Of a stretch of DNA of 22,527 bases, positions 14,645-22,214 are shown piece by piece. The stretch is taken from contig JBGVMW010000088.1 of the NCBI GenBank assembly GCA_045125095.1, positions 1 through 22,527 of the forward strand, read 5' to 3'. The notes beneath the pieces are model-generated. The model was not told the origin of the DNA. It saw nothing but the letters and a program-made list of their open reading frames with translations, and ran no database searches. The stretch comes from JBGVMW01 sp045125095. GTDB taxonomy: Bacteria; Bacillota; Clostridia; Lachnospirales; Lachnospiraceae. Numbering within the stretch: position 1 is the first letter of the stretch; each line of letters opens with the position of its first letter. The position numbers were made by a program, and so were the translations under genes.

Positions 14645-14926
14645 CTACGATTCTTTTTGCCTTAACGCTTCCTTATATTCTGCAATTCTCTCATTTGCTG
14701 CATTAATACTATCGATAATTCCAATACATTCTGCATCTGGCGCATCCTTAAACTGCTCATAATACTGTCTTCCTAACTGGTAATAATGCTCTTTTATTTT
14801 CACTTCTTCTGCAGTAATCGAGGCACGAATCTTTGCTGCCTCAGCCACTACTTTTGCCTTCTCTCCGATTTCCTTCCCCACACTGCCAAATTTGTCACTG
14901 AGACTATCAAAAAATTCTTTGTCCAT
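14645..14926 (-). CDS. Small helical, coiled-coil-like protein
   Basis: This encodes 93 aa with no recognised family. It is highly charged and alpha-helical throughout, with Lys/Glu/Ala-rich stretches (KEIGEKAKVVAEAAKIRAS, then EEVKIKEHYYQLGRQYYEQF). A second helix begins near AECIGIIDSI. No signal peptide, membrane segment or cysteine pair is seen. The pattern resembles small coiled-coil proteins common in Lachnospiraceae that precede a zinc ribbon, but the ribbon is absent. It has a good ribosome site (GGGGAG) and sits 17 bp after the hisA homologue and 12 bp before pepD, so it is cotranscribed with both. Confidence 0.8.
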   Translation of the reverse strand: MDKEFFDSLSDKFGSVGKEIGEKAKVVAEAAKIRASITAEEVKIKEHYYQLGRQYYEQFKDAPDAECIGIIDSINAANERIAEYKEALRQKES

Positions 14927-14943
14927 AACTTATTCTCCCCGTA

Positions 14944-15717
14944 TTATTTCATATATTCAATTACTTTTTCAAATTCCATCGTACCGCCAAAAATATCAAG
15001 AGCACTTCCGATGGTTACATCCACATGATTATTTCCTAACTCCCGAAGCATATCTAAATCTTCAAAATTATGAACACCACCAGCATAGGTAATTGGGATA
15101 TTCGGGAATTTTCCGAGCATTCTTGCCAGATATTTTTCAATACCGGACGCTTTTCCCTCTACATCAACTGCATGAATCAAAAATTCATCGCAATAACCAG
15201 CCAGCTTCTTCATGGTATCCTTACAAATCGCTACATCTGTATATTTCTGCCATCTATCTGTGACAATATAGTATTTATCATCTTTTTTGCGGCAGCTTAA
15301 ATCAAGTACCAAATGTTCTTTTCCCACAGCTGCTACCATTTTATCAAGATTTCCCCAATCAATCCTGCCATCTTTAAACACAAACGACGTTACAATTACA
15401 TGACTTGCTCCGGCATCTAAAAATTCTTTCGCATTTTTATCATTAATACCGCCACCTACCATCAATCCTCCCGGATATGCTGAAAGGGCAAGTAATGCCT
15501 GCTTTTTTGTCTCCTCATAATATTCAGAAGAAGGAGGATTTAACAAAATTACATGTCCACCTTTTAATCCCCTGTTTTTATAAAGTTCTGCAAAGAAAAC
15601 GGCATCCTGCTTTGACACAAAATTTTCTTTCACCTGATGCTTTACCTCTGATAAACTTCCACCAACAATCTGCTTTACCTTACCATTATGAATATCAATA
15701 CACGGTCTGAATTCCAT
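14944..15717 (-). CDS. hisA: HisA-type isomerase of the eukaryotic (HIS6) kind
   Basis: The 257-aa TIM-barrel protein should isomerise ProFAR to PRFAR in histidine synthesis. The sequence matches the eukaryotic/yeast His6 branch rather than ordinary bacterial HisA: FRPCIDIHNGKVKQIVGG at the N-terminus, VGGGIND near 90, VIVTSFVF near 110, LDLSCRK near 140, EFLIHAVDVEGK near 185, TYAGGV near 215, and TIGSALDIFGG at the C-terminus. The N-terminal CIDIHNGK and the central LDLSCRK hold the catalytic-type aspartates. No other his gene is present; it leads an operon with a 93-aa protein and pepD. GGAGAA precedes the ATG. Either the host uses this in place of bacterial HisA or it has a related sugar-phosphate role. 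Confidence 0.85.
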   Translation of the reverse strand: MEFRPCIDIHNGKVKQIVGGSLSEVKHQVKENFVSKQDAVFFAELYKNRGLKGGHVILLNPPSSEYYEETKKQALLALSAYPGGLMVGGGINDKNAKEFLDAGASHVIVTSFVFKDGRIDWGNLDKMVAAVGKEHLVLDLSCRKKDDKYYIVTDRWQKYTDVAICKDTMKKLAGYCDEFLIHAVDVEGKASGIEKYLARMLGKFPNIPITYAGGVHNFEDLDMLRELGNNHVDVTIGSALDIFGGTMEFEKVIEYMK

Positions 15718-15775
15718 AAGTTTTTCTCCATTCTGAAAACAAAAATAATGTATACGCCTTTTAACGCTACATTAT

Positions 15776-15804
15776 AGTATATGATATTACCGTTATTTCT
15801 TCAA
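15776..15804 (-). promoter_or_regulatory. Promoter of the hisA-like operon
   Basis: On the minus strand TTGAAG (15799-15804) and TATACT (15776-15781) are 17 bp apart, placing the start about 50-60 bp upstream of the hisA-like ATG. Confidence 0.65.
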
Positions 15805-15850
15805 TAGTTTTTTCCATTTAAAAAAAGGCAAAAATTTACCAAAAATAGAG

Positions 15851-15880
15851 AAAAGGCTGTGCCAAATTGCACAACCTTTT
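15851..15880 (-). terminator. Terminator of the lipoprotein gene
   Basis: On the minus strand AAAAGGTTGTGC pairs with GCACAGCCTTTT around AATTTG, directly after the stop codon, followed by CTCTATTTTT. The plus-strand reading has its own T-run, so it is bidirectional in shape. Confidence 0.85.
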
Positions 15881-15883
15881 TCC

Positions 15884-16366
15884 TTATCTGTTGTTATCCG
15901 TTTTTGTTGTTGTATCTGTCTTCGTTTCCGTCGTTGTATTGTCATTAACTGTATTTGTATCATTCACAGCATTGTCTGTGTGATCGGTGTTTTCATTTCC
16001 GGTCACATCCTCTACGATATTTTCAACTCCATTTGCTGCATCATCCACTACATCACCCAATACGCTGTCATTTCCATCGTTGTTGCCAGCTGTTCCATTT
16101 CCACCATTATTAGTAGTTGTGTTCTGGTCTGTTGTAGTATTGTCTACTTTGTCATTCACAGTTCCATTCGTTGTTCCATTTGTTGTAGTGTTTCCAGTTG
16201 TTGTGTTACCATCTGTACCATTTCCATCGTTTGTTCCGTTTTCTGTACCAGATGTCGCATCATTGACCTTGTTATTGTCATTTGATCTTCCACAGCCTGC
16301 CATACTGCAAGCAGTAGATACACAAAGCATACCAGCAAGCATAACGCTCATCCATTTTTTTCTCAT
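15884..16366 (-). CDS. Low-complexity Asn/Thr/Asp-rich lipoprotein
   Basis: This encodes 160 aa. An N-terminal MRKKW, a hydrophobic run and MAGC (Cys25) make a type II signal peptide with lipobox, so it should be a lipid-anchored extracytoplasmic protein; a second cysteine, VSTAC (20), is a less good site. After that the chain is almost only Asn, Thr, Asp, Gly, Val and Glu (NTTTGNTTTNGTTNGT and similar), with one more ordered patch, SVLGDVVDDAANGVENIVEDVTGNE without its last residue, near 100-125. It has no fold I recognise and may be a spacer or stalk. AAGGAGAG precedes the ATG. It stands alone, with its own terminator. Confidence 0.85.
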   Translation of the reverse strand: MRKKWMSVMLAGMLCVSTACSMAGCGRSNDNNKVNDATSGTENGTNDGNGTDGNTTTGNTTTNGTTNGTVNDKVDNTTTDQNTTTNNGGNGTAGNNDGNDSVLGDVVDDAANGVENIVEDVTGNENTDHTDNAVNDTNTVNDNTTTETKTDTTTKTDNNR

Positions 16367-16505
16367 AATACACTCTCCTTGTTCTTAATTTAGAACTGAA
16401 TGTGACGCTCCCGAAGTAAAGCACATCAGCTCTCTCATTAAACTAGTATATCCGAGAAAATGTATTCTATACATATATTGTAAAAAACAAAGCAATTGCG
16501 AATTT

Positions 16506-17270
16506 TTATACAGATGCATCAATTACATCCCGCATATCATAACGACCCGCAGATTTTCCTGCAAGGAATTTTGCAGCCTGCACTGCACCCTTTGCAAATA
16601 TTGCCTTTGAGTATGCTGTATGCTTAAATTCAATTACTTCATCCGTTCCTGCAAAGATCACTTCATGCTCACCAACAATCGTACCACCACGAACAGCACT
16701 GATACCTAACTCTTTTGCATCACGACGCTGTCTTACCTGACTTCTGTCATATACATATTCATACTGGTTATCCATAGCTTCATTGATCGAATCTGCCAAT
16801 GCCAATGCCGTTCCACTTGGTGCATCTACCTTAAGATTGTGATGTTTTTCTACGATTTCCACATCAAATCCAGCTGGTGCCAATGTCTTTACTGCATCCT
16901 GTAAAAGACGAAGCAACATATTGACACCTAATGACATGTTGGCAGATTTTAAAACAGCAGTCTGCTTTGCAGCTTCTTCCACCTTAGCTAATTGCTCCTC
17001 CGAAAGACCTGTTGTGCATAAAACAACCGGCATTTTCTTTTCCACACAATAGTCAAGCAAATCATCAACTGCTACTGCTGCTGCAAAATCAATTACTACA
17101 TCTGCTTCTACATCACAATCCTTAATGCTTGCAAAAACAGGATATGCATTCTGAATGTGATTCGATACATCAATACCTGCTACTATTTCAGCTCCTTCAT
17201 CGTTTTTTACAATATCGGTAATAACCTGTCCCATCTTACCATTACATCCGTGCATTATAATTTTAACCAT
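16506..17270 (-). CDS. dapB: 4-hydroxy-tetrahydrodipicolinate reductase
   Basis: DapB is a cytosolic NAD(P)H enzyme that reduces HTPA to tetrahydrodipicolinate in the lysine and diaminopimelate pathway. I chose the ATG at 17270, which follows GAGG by six bases and begins the Rossmann motif MHGCNGKMG; an upstream in-frame ATG at 17294 lacks a ribosome site. The product is 254 aa, as expected. Key motifs are CTTGLS near 85, the catalytic EKHHNLKVDAPSGTA (His143/His144, Lys147, SGT 152-154), and the C-terminal FAKGAVQAAKFL. It follows dapA on the same strand after about 140 bp and is probably cotranscribed from the riboswitch-controlled promoter. Confidence 0.96.
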   Translation of the reverse strand: MVKIIMHGCNGKMGQVITDIVKNDEGAEIVAGIDVSNHIQNAYPVFASIKDCDVEADVVIDFAAAVAVDDLLDYCVEKKMPVVLCTTGLSEEQLAKVEEAAKQTAVLKSANMSLGVNMLLRLLQDAVKTLAPAGFDVEIVEKHHNLKVDAPSGTALALADSINEAMDNQYEYVYDRSQVRQRRDAKELGISAVRGGTIVGEHEVIFAGTDEVIEFKHTAYSKAIFAKGAVQAAKFLAGKSAGRYDMRDVIDASV

Positions 17271-17413
17271 TGTATCCTCGCATTCTGCCGTCAAAACGAC
17301 TCTTTTATTCAGTAGTAACTTTTGTGCAACAAAATTTTTGTACTAGTACATGCGGCTGAAAACCGGTTTACAATCAATACCGACTTCCAGCCTTCTACGA
17401 TACACAATTATAT

Positions 17414-18304
17414 TTACACAAGCTTAATACCAAACTTCTTCATTTCTTCTGCTAAGTTAGCAGCATTGTCTTCTTCCATTTCAGTAAGCGGCATACGAAG
17501 TCCACCAACTTCTTTTCCCATAAGGTTCAACGCTTTCTTAACTGGGATTGGATTCACTTCGCAGAATAACTGCTTCACTAATGGGATTGCCTTTAACTGG
17601 ATATCCAAGCTTCCCTTAGTATCTCCATCTAAGAACTTCTGTACCATATCATGTGTTTCTTTTGGTGCAACATTAGATAATACAGAAATTACTCCTTTAC
17701 CTCCTAAGGAAAGAATCGGCACTACCTGGTCATCATTACCTGAATACACATCAATGCATCCATCAGCAAGAGACATCAATTTTGCAACCTGTGAAATATC
17801 TCCACTTGCTTCCTTGATAGCTACTATGTTTTCCACATTCTTTGCCAGATATACCGCTGTCTCCGGTAAAATATTACATCCGGTACGACTTGCTACATTA
17901 TATAAAACAATTGGAATCTTAACTGCATTTGCTACTGTTGTAAAATGCTTAATTAAGCCCTTCTGTGTTGCTTTATTATAATATGGTGTCACTAACAACA
18001 ATCCATCTGCACCATATTTTTCTGCTTCTGTAGATAAATATACAGCTGTCTCTGTACAGTTAGAACCTGTTCCTGCAATAACTGGCACTCTGCCAGCAAC
18101 TTTTTCAATTGCAAAACGGATACATTCTAAATGTTCTTCATGGGATAACGTAGAAGATTCTCCGGTTGTTCCACAGATAATAATTGCATCTGTGCTGTTT
18201 TCAATCTGAAAATTGATTAACTCTTCTAACTTTTCGTAGTTTACTTCCCCATTTGCCTTAAAAGGTGTTACAATCGCAACGCCAGCGCCTTCAAAAATTG
18301 CCAT
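17414..18304 (-). CDS. dapA: 4-hydroxy-tetrahydrodipicolinate synthase
   Basis: DapA condenses pyruvate with aspartate semialdehyde, the committed step toward lysine and diaminopimelate. The ATG at 18304 follows GGAGG by six bases; the upstream ATGs at 18325 and 18316 are poorer. The product is 296 aa, the normal length. Visible active-site parts are GTTGES (45-50, Thr46/Thr47), PYYN (Tyr109), YNVASRTG (Tyr135 and Arg140) and IKEASGD with Schiff-base Lys164. A lysine riboswitch and terminator lie upstream on the same strand, so expression should fall when lysine is plentiful. A family 2 repeat is wedged between that terminator and the ribosome site. Confidence 0.97.
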   Translation of the reverse strand: MAIFEGAGVAIVTPFKANGEVNYEKLEELINFQIENSTDAIIICGTTGESSTLSHEEHLECIRFAIEKVAGRVPVIAGTGSNCTETAVYLSTEAEKYGADGLLLVTPYYNKATQKGLIKHFTTVANAVKIPIVLYNVASRTGCNILPETAVYLAKNVENIVAIKEASGDISQVAKLMSLADGCIDVYSGNDDQVVPILSLGGKGVISVLSNVAPKETHDMVQKFLDGDTKGSLDIQLKAIPLVKQLFCEVNPIPVKKALNLMGKEVGGLRMPLTEMEEDNAANLAEEMKKFGIKLV

Positions 18305-18348
18305 AAAATCCTCCATTCTGCCCATAGGGCAACTATAAGTATGTAAAA

Positions 18349-18420
18349 TTTTTATATACTAGGAAATTGCATGTATCATATTCTACAATAATCTGTTGTG
18401 ATTTCCTGGTATATAAAAAA
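18349..18420. repeat. Family 2 palindromic repeat, copy 2
   Basis: Left arm TTTTTATATACTAGGAAAT (18349-18367) pairs with right arm ATTTCCTGGTATATAAAAAA (18401-18420), about 19 bp including G-T pairs. Interior and arms match 12449-12517. Its right end supplies the T-tract of the lysine-riboswitch terminator on the minus strand. It therefore sits inside the dapA leader, where readthrough RNA would carry an extra stable hairpin before the dapA ribosome site. Confidence 0.8.
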
Positions 18421-18445
18421 TGGGAATCGACCTGCGCCGATTCCC
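18415..18445 (-). terminator. Terminator of the lysine riboswitch
   Basis: On the minus strand GGGAATCG pairs with CGATTCCC around GCGCAGGT-type loop sequence and is followed by ATTTTTT. It lies 28 bp after the aptamer and is the expected expression platform for transcription attenuation. Confidence 0.9.
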
Positions 18446-18473
18446 AAAGAACATCTTCATTCAAAATTCTTCA

Positions 18474-18641
18474 GATAGCGCACCACCTTGATTATACAAG
18501 GTGACAGTCATAGATCTCTTAAACCTATGCCCAAGAATACAAACCGCAGCATCTATATTCTTTCGGCACTCTCCCCTTTCAGCTGAACTCTTCTGTCCTG
18601 CAACATCCTTCAGCGTACTCATGAATCATGCAACCTCTATC
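18474..18641 (-). promoter_or_regulatory. Lysine riboswitch aptamer (L box)
   Basis: On the minus strand the roughly 168-nt segment begins GATAGAGGTTGCATGATTCA and ends GGTGGTGCGCTATC, with GATAG and CTATC closing helix P1. Between them are the L-box signatures AAGGGGAGAGTGCCGAAAG, TTCTTGGGCATAGG and ACTGTCACC. A perfect-spacing promoter lies upstream and an intrinsic terminator downstream, and dapA follows. Binding of lysine should favour the terminator and shut off dapA-dapB. Confidence 0.93.
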
Positions 18642-18694
18642 ATTTGCAGCAAATAATCACATTTTATCCGCCACCATATTCATATGACAAGTAA

Positions 18695-18723
18695 AGAATA
18701 TCATTTCTCATTTCTCTTGTCAA
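18695..18723 (-). promoter_or_regulatory. Promoter of the riboswitch-dapA-dapB unit
   Basis: On the minus strand the consensus -35 TTGACA (18718-18723) and TATTCT (18695-18700) are separated by 17 bp, and the predicted start is near 18688, about 45 nt before the aptamer. The -35 box lies 14 bp after the stop codon of the adenosyltransferase gene. Confidence 0.88.
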
Positions 18724-18737
18724 CTCTTATTTCATTT

Positions 18738-19211
18738 CTACTTCATGCACTGAATTTGGTATACTTCATCTGCCAAACAAACCAGCGCATCCTTTATGGA
18801 ATTTCCGGTTAACAGAATCTCCTGGTCTCCCTGCTTACAGCCCAGCAGCTCCTTAACCTGTTCCATTGTAATAATCTGATTATCTACAACGCCTAGCAAT
18901 TCATCCAAAATCAGTACATCACACTCACCGGTGGACAATACCTTTCTCGCAAAATTCAAGGCATTAATAACATTCAGGTTTTCTTCCTGACGCTCTGCAT
19001 CATTCAAATCCTGATAAGGCACTTCGGCTTTTTCAAAACAAAAACATTTCATCTCCGGTTCTAATCGACTTAACAACTTTGTTTCAAATTTACCTTTTAA
19101 AAACTGAATCATGAAAACTGTTTTTCCCTGATCTGCATATTGTAACCCTTGCCCTATTACGGCTGCTGTCTTTCCTTTTCCGTCACCGCAGTAGATTCTG
19201 ATAAGTCCCAT
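18738..19211 (-). CDS. cobO: Cob(I)alamin / cobyrinic acid diamide adenosyltransferase, CobA/CobO/BtuR type
   Basis: The enzyme transfers the adenosyl group of ATP to a reduced corrinoid to make adenosylcobalamin forms. The product from the ATG at 19211 (after GAGG) is 157 aa, slightly short for the family. The P-loop GDGKGKTAA lies at 9-17, KTVFMIQFLKG follows near 30-40, and the acidic LILDELLGVVD near 100 stands in for the family's LDE(L/I)-type motif. The C-terminus has LTGNSIKDALVCLADEVYQI, matching the usual LTGR..P..L...AD.VTE pattern, but with Asn where most have Arg. No other cobamide gene is here, so it may salvage imported corrinoid. Confidence 0.82.
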   Translation of the reverse strand: MGLIRIYCGDGKGKTAAVIGQGLQYADQGKTVFMIQFLKGKFETKLLSRLEPEMKCFCFEKAEVPYQDLNDAERQEENLNVINALNFARKVLSTGECDVLILDELLGVVDNQIITMEQVKELLGCKQGDQEILLTGNSIKDALVCLADEVYQIQCMK

Positions 19212-19328
19212 TTCACACCTCATACAGGCAGTATATACACTGCACAATCTGTTATTTTGTATTTTTCACATTCCCACAACTTGCATTTTATGGGAATTTA
19301 TATGAAATTTTTCCTGTCATAGTATCAG

Positions 19329-19357
19329 ATTATAACATTGGTAATACAAAAATGCAA
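19329..19357 (-). promoter_or_regulatory. Promoter of the adenosyltransferase gene
   Basis: On the minus strand TTGCAT (19352-19357) and the consensus TATAAT (19329-19334) are 17 bp apart. The roughly 110-nt leader contains a 7-bp stem ATTCCCA/TGGGAAT (19270-19276 and 19291-19297). No cobalamin riboswitch features were seen. Confidence 0.75.
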
Positions 19358-19384
19358 CAATTATTTAATATCTTTGTAATAAGC

Positions 19385-20014
19385 CTACAGCATTTCATAA
19401 TCTAATTTGCTGACTGAAACCTCGTAAGCAACTCTCTTTTCACTCTCTTCCTCACTGATTTTTTTCATATATTCCCGGCTCTGAATGCGTCCCCATATCT
19501 GAATATGACCTCCCACTTCAAATTCTGAAGCAAATCTGGCATTTCTGCCCCAACAGATACACGGTATGTAATCTGACTTTCCATATGGGCGGTTGACTGC
19601 AATCAACAAATCCGCTATTTCCCTTCCCAGCGGTGTTTTACGATAAACCGGATTTTTACAGATATATCCATCCAGGAAAATCTGGTTTGTTTTACTTCCC
19701 TCACTTAACTCCTCTGTAAACTCAATCTCTCTTGCAAATACGGATAATACCAATCGGTTCTTTCTCTCCTCATGTCTGTTATAGGAACGGAACTGACCCA
19801 TAATCTGCACATAGGCGCCCCTGTAATCCTGTTTAACATCCACCAGGCGTTCGGATATCATAATCGGAATAATATCCACGCAGTCACTTAAGCGCTGCAC
19901 ACGGATATCTACCATATAAAAACCTTCTCCGAACACATCATGGCTGTGAGTAAATCCACTCACAATTTCCCCCATGATTACAACCTGATTGTTTTCAATT
20001 ACCTTATCTGTCAT
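19385..20014 (-). CDS. SSB-like protein with two OB folds
   Basis: This encodes 209 aa. The ATG at 20014 follows GGGAG; an upstream in-frame start at 20083 has no ribosome site. The first OB fold (about 1-100) contains VVIMGEIVSG, then VDIRVQRLS and AYVQIMGQFRSY. The second (about 110-209) contains IFLDGYICKNPVYRKTPLG, IADLLIAVNRPYGKSDYIPC, WGRNARFA and IQIWGRIQSREY. The second is the more SSB-like, with the typical strand order PVYR-TPLG-IADL-IPC-WG. Ordinary SSB has one OB fold plus an acidic tail ending DDIPF; here that tail is missing (ends KLDYEML), so it may not recruit the usual SSB partners. It stands apart from rpsF/rpsR and likely has a separate role in DNA maintenance. Confidence 0.8.
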   Translation of the reverse strand: MTDKVIENNQVVIMGEIVSGFTHSHDVFGEGFYMVDIRVQRLSDCVDIIPIMISERLVDVKQDYRGAYVQIMGQFRSYNRHEERKNRLVLSVFAREIEFTEELSEGSKTNQIFLDGYICKNPVYRKTPLGREIADLLIAVNRPYGKSDYIPCICWGRNARFASEFEVGGHIQIWGRIQSREYMKKISEEESEKRVAYEVSVSKLDYEML

Positions 20015-20083
20015 ATATAGTTCTCCCTTCTTCTTGTGGTTCACACAATTAAGTATATGCAGGATTTTCCACTTTAGAACCAA

Positions 20084-20364
20084 AAAATTAAAAAAACACT
20101 TGTAAAATCATCATTTTATGATAGACTATGTACTTGACGGTCTTTTCTACCTATTAACATGTGAAATGGAAAATATGCTTAAACTCATGAAACTTTCGCA
20201 TTTCTCAATGTTAATTCTGTACAATGCGAAAAGCAATACTAAGTATATATCGGACAGAGTTGAAAAGAACTATATCCATCAAACGTACTATTTTTTACTT
20301 GTGCATATTTTTATGAATATTCACAAGACGAGGACTTGTTAAAATCGAAGAAAGGAACATTATC
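20084..20364. other. Leader region upstream of typA
   Basis: No gene is seen. It holds TTTCGCATT (20194-20202) with AATGCGAAA (20223-20231), a 9-bp stem, and CTTGTG (20298-20303) with CACAAG (20322-20327), reinforced by ATATT/AATAT. TTGACG near 20133 could be a -35 element, but no good -10 follows. The second hairpin ends some 35 bp before the typA ribosome site. Confidence 0.45.
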
Positions 20365-22188
20365 ATGAAAAGAGAAGACATCCGTAATATTGCCATTATC
20401 GCACACGTTGACCACGGTAAAACCACTTTAGTTGATGAATTATTAAAGCAAAGTGGCGTATTCCGTTCTAACCAGGAGGTTGCCGAACGTGTCATGGACT
20501 CTAATGATATTGAACGTGAACGTGGTATCACTATTTTATCAAAAAATACAGCCATTGCTTATAAAGACACAAAAATAAACATCATCGATACACCAGGACA
20601 TGCTGATTTCGGCGGTGAAGTGGAACGTGTATTAAAAATGGTAGATGGTGTTGTTTTAGTTGTTGATGCATTTGAAGGGCCAATGCCACAGACGAAATTT
20701 GTATTAAAAAAAGCATTAGAATTAGATTTATCTGTTATTGTTTGTATCAACAAAATTGACAGACCAGAGGCTCGCCCAGATGAAGTAATTGATGAAGTAT
20801 TAGAGTTGTTAATGGACTTAGATGCTTCTGAGGAACAGCTTGACTGTCCATTTATTTATGCTTCTGCAAAATCCGGTTACGCTATGTTAGATTTAGCAGA
20901 CGAAAAGAAAGATATGCAACCTTTATTCGAAACAATTTTGTCTCATATCCCAGCACCGGAAGGTAATCCAGACGCAGGAACACAGGTGTTAATCAGTACA
21001 ATTGATTATAACGAATACGTTGGACGTATTGGTGTAGGTAAAGTTGATAACGGTGTCATCCGTGTCAATCAGGATGCTGTCATGGTAAATGCTCATGAAC
21101 CAGACAAAAAACAACGTGTAAAAATTAGTAAACTTTATGAATTTGATGGTTTGAACAAAGTAGAAGTAAGTGAAGCTTCTGTTGGTTCTATCGTAGCCAT
21201 TGCAGGTATTGCAGATATCCATATTGGTGATACAATCTGCTCCCCAGAAAATCCGGAAGCAATTCCTTTCCAGAAGATTTCTGAACCTACAATTGCTATG
21301 CACTTTATTGTAAATGATAGTCCTTTAGCCGGACAGGAAGGTAAATTCGTTACTTCCCGCCACTTAAGAGATCGTCTGCTCCGTGAATTAAATACGGATG
21401 TTTCTCTCCGTGTAGAGGAGACAGAAAATGCAGATTCCTTCAAGGTATCTGGTCGTGGTGAACTTCATCTTTCTGTTTTAATTGAAAACATGCGCCGTGA
21501 AGGCTTTGAATTTGCTGTCAGCAAAGCTGAAGTATTATACCAAAAGGATGAGAATGGAAAATTATTAGAGCCTATGGAAGTTGCTGTCATTGATGTTCCA
21601 GATGAATTCTCTGGTGTTGTTATTGAAAAATTAAGCCAGCGTAAGGGTGAATTACAGAACATGGGGGCAGGTCAAGGCGGCTATACGCGTCTTGAGTTCA
21701 AGATTCCTTCCCGTGGTCTGATTGGTTACCGTGGTGATTTCTTAACAGATACTAAGGGTAATGGTATCATGAATACTATTTTTGATGGATATGGACCTTA
21801 CAAGGGTGATATCCAGTATCGTAAGCAGGGTTCTCTCATTGCATTTGAGGCTGGTGAGGCAATTACTTACGGTCTGTACAACGCACAGGAACGTGGTACA
21901 CTGTTCATTGGACCTGGTCAGAAGGTTTACGCTGGTATGGTTGTTGGACAGAATGGTAAAGCAGAAGATATTGAGTTGAATGTATGTAAGACAAAGCATC
22001 TCACCAACACTCGTTCTTCTAGTGCAGACGAAGCTCTCCGCTTGACTCCTCCTAGAGTATTAAGTCTTGAAGAAGCTCTTGATTTTATTGATACAGATGA
22101 ATTGTTGGAGGTTACTCCTGAAAATCTTCGTATTCGCAAGAAAATTCTTGACCCTACTATGAGAAAGCGTGCAAATCGTAACTCATAG
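20365..22188 (+). CDS. typA: Translational GTPase TypA/BipA
   Basis: TypA is a ribosome-associated GTPase of the EF-G/LepA class, linked to 50S assembly and growth at low temperature. The product is 607 aa, the normal length. The G motifs are AHVDHGKTT (13-21), RERGITI near 52, DTPGHADFGGEVERV near 75, NKIDRPEARP near 129 and SAKSGYA near 170. Domain V carries EPMEVAVIDVP, and the TypA-specific C-terminal domain shows GRGELHLSVLIENMRREGFE, SRGLIGYRGDFL and LTNTRSSSADEA. AAAGGA precedes the ATG. It is monocistronic and ends at a strong terminator. Confidence 0.98.
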   Translation: MKREDIRNIAIIAHVDHGKTTLVDELLKQSGVFRSNQEVAERVMDSNDIERERGITILSKNTAIAYKDTKINIIDTPGHADFGGEVERVLKMVDGVVLVVDAFEGPMPQTKFVLKKALELDLSVIVCINKIDRPEARPDEVIDEVLELLMDLDASEEQLDCPFIYASAKSGYAMLDLADEKKDMQPLFETILSHIPAPEGNPDAGTQVLISTIDYNEYVGRIGVGKVDNGVIRVNQDAVMVNAHEPDKKQRVKISKLYEFDGLNKVEVSEASVGSIVAIAGIADIHIGDTICSPENPEAIPFQKISEPTIAMHFIVNDSPLAGQEGKFVTSRHLRDRLLRELNTDVSLRVEETENADSFKVSGRGELHLSVLIENMRREGFEFAVSKAEVLYQKDENGKLLEPMEVAVIDVPDEFSGVVIEKLSQRKGELQNMGAGQGGYTRLEFKIPSRGLIGYRGDFLTDTKGNGIMNTIFDGYGPYKGDIQYRKQGSLIAFEAGEAITYGLYNAQERGTLFIGPGQKVYAGMVVGQNGKAEDIELNVCKTKHLTNTRSSSADEALRLTPPRVLSLEEALDFIDTDELLEVTPENLRIRKKILDPTMRKRANRNS

Positions 22189-22214
22189 TGGTGCAGATTT
22201 ATAGATTTCGGTTG

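Noticed and set aside
15980..16388. Plus-strand frames rich in Val/Ser/Cys
   Set aside because: They are the complement of the Asn/Thr-rich lipoprotein repeats, whose minus-strand frame has a signal peptide, lipobox, ribosome site and terminator.
17322..17981. Open frame of 219 codons on the plus strand
   Set aside because: It is antisense to dapA, which has every active-site motif. The frame has no ribosome site and no family resemblance.
19212..19384. Cobalamin riboswitch before the adenosyltransferase
   Set aside because: No B12-box sequence is seen and the leader of about 110 nt is too short for the class.
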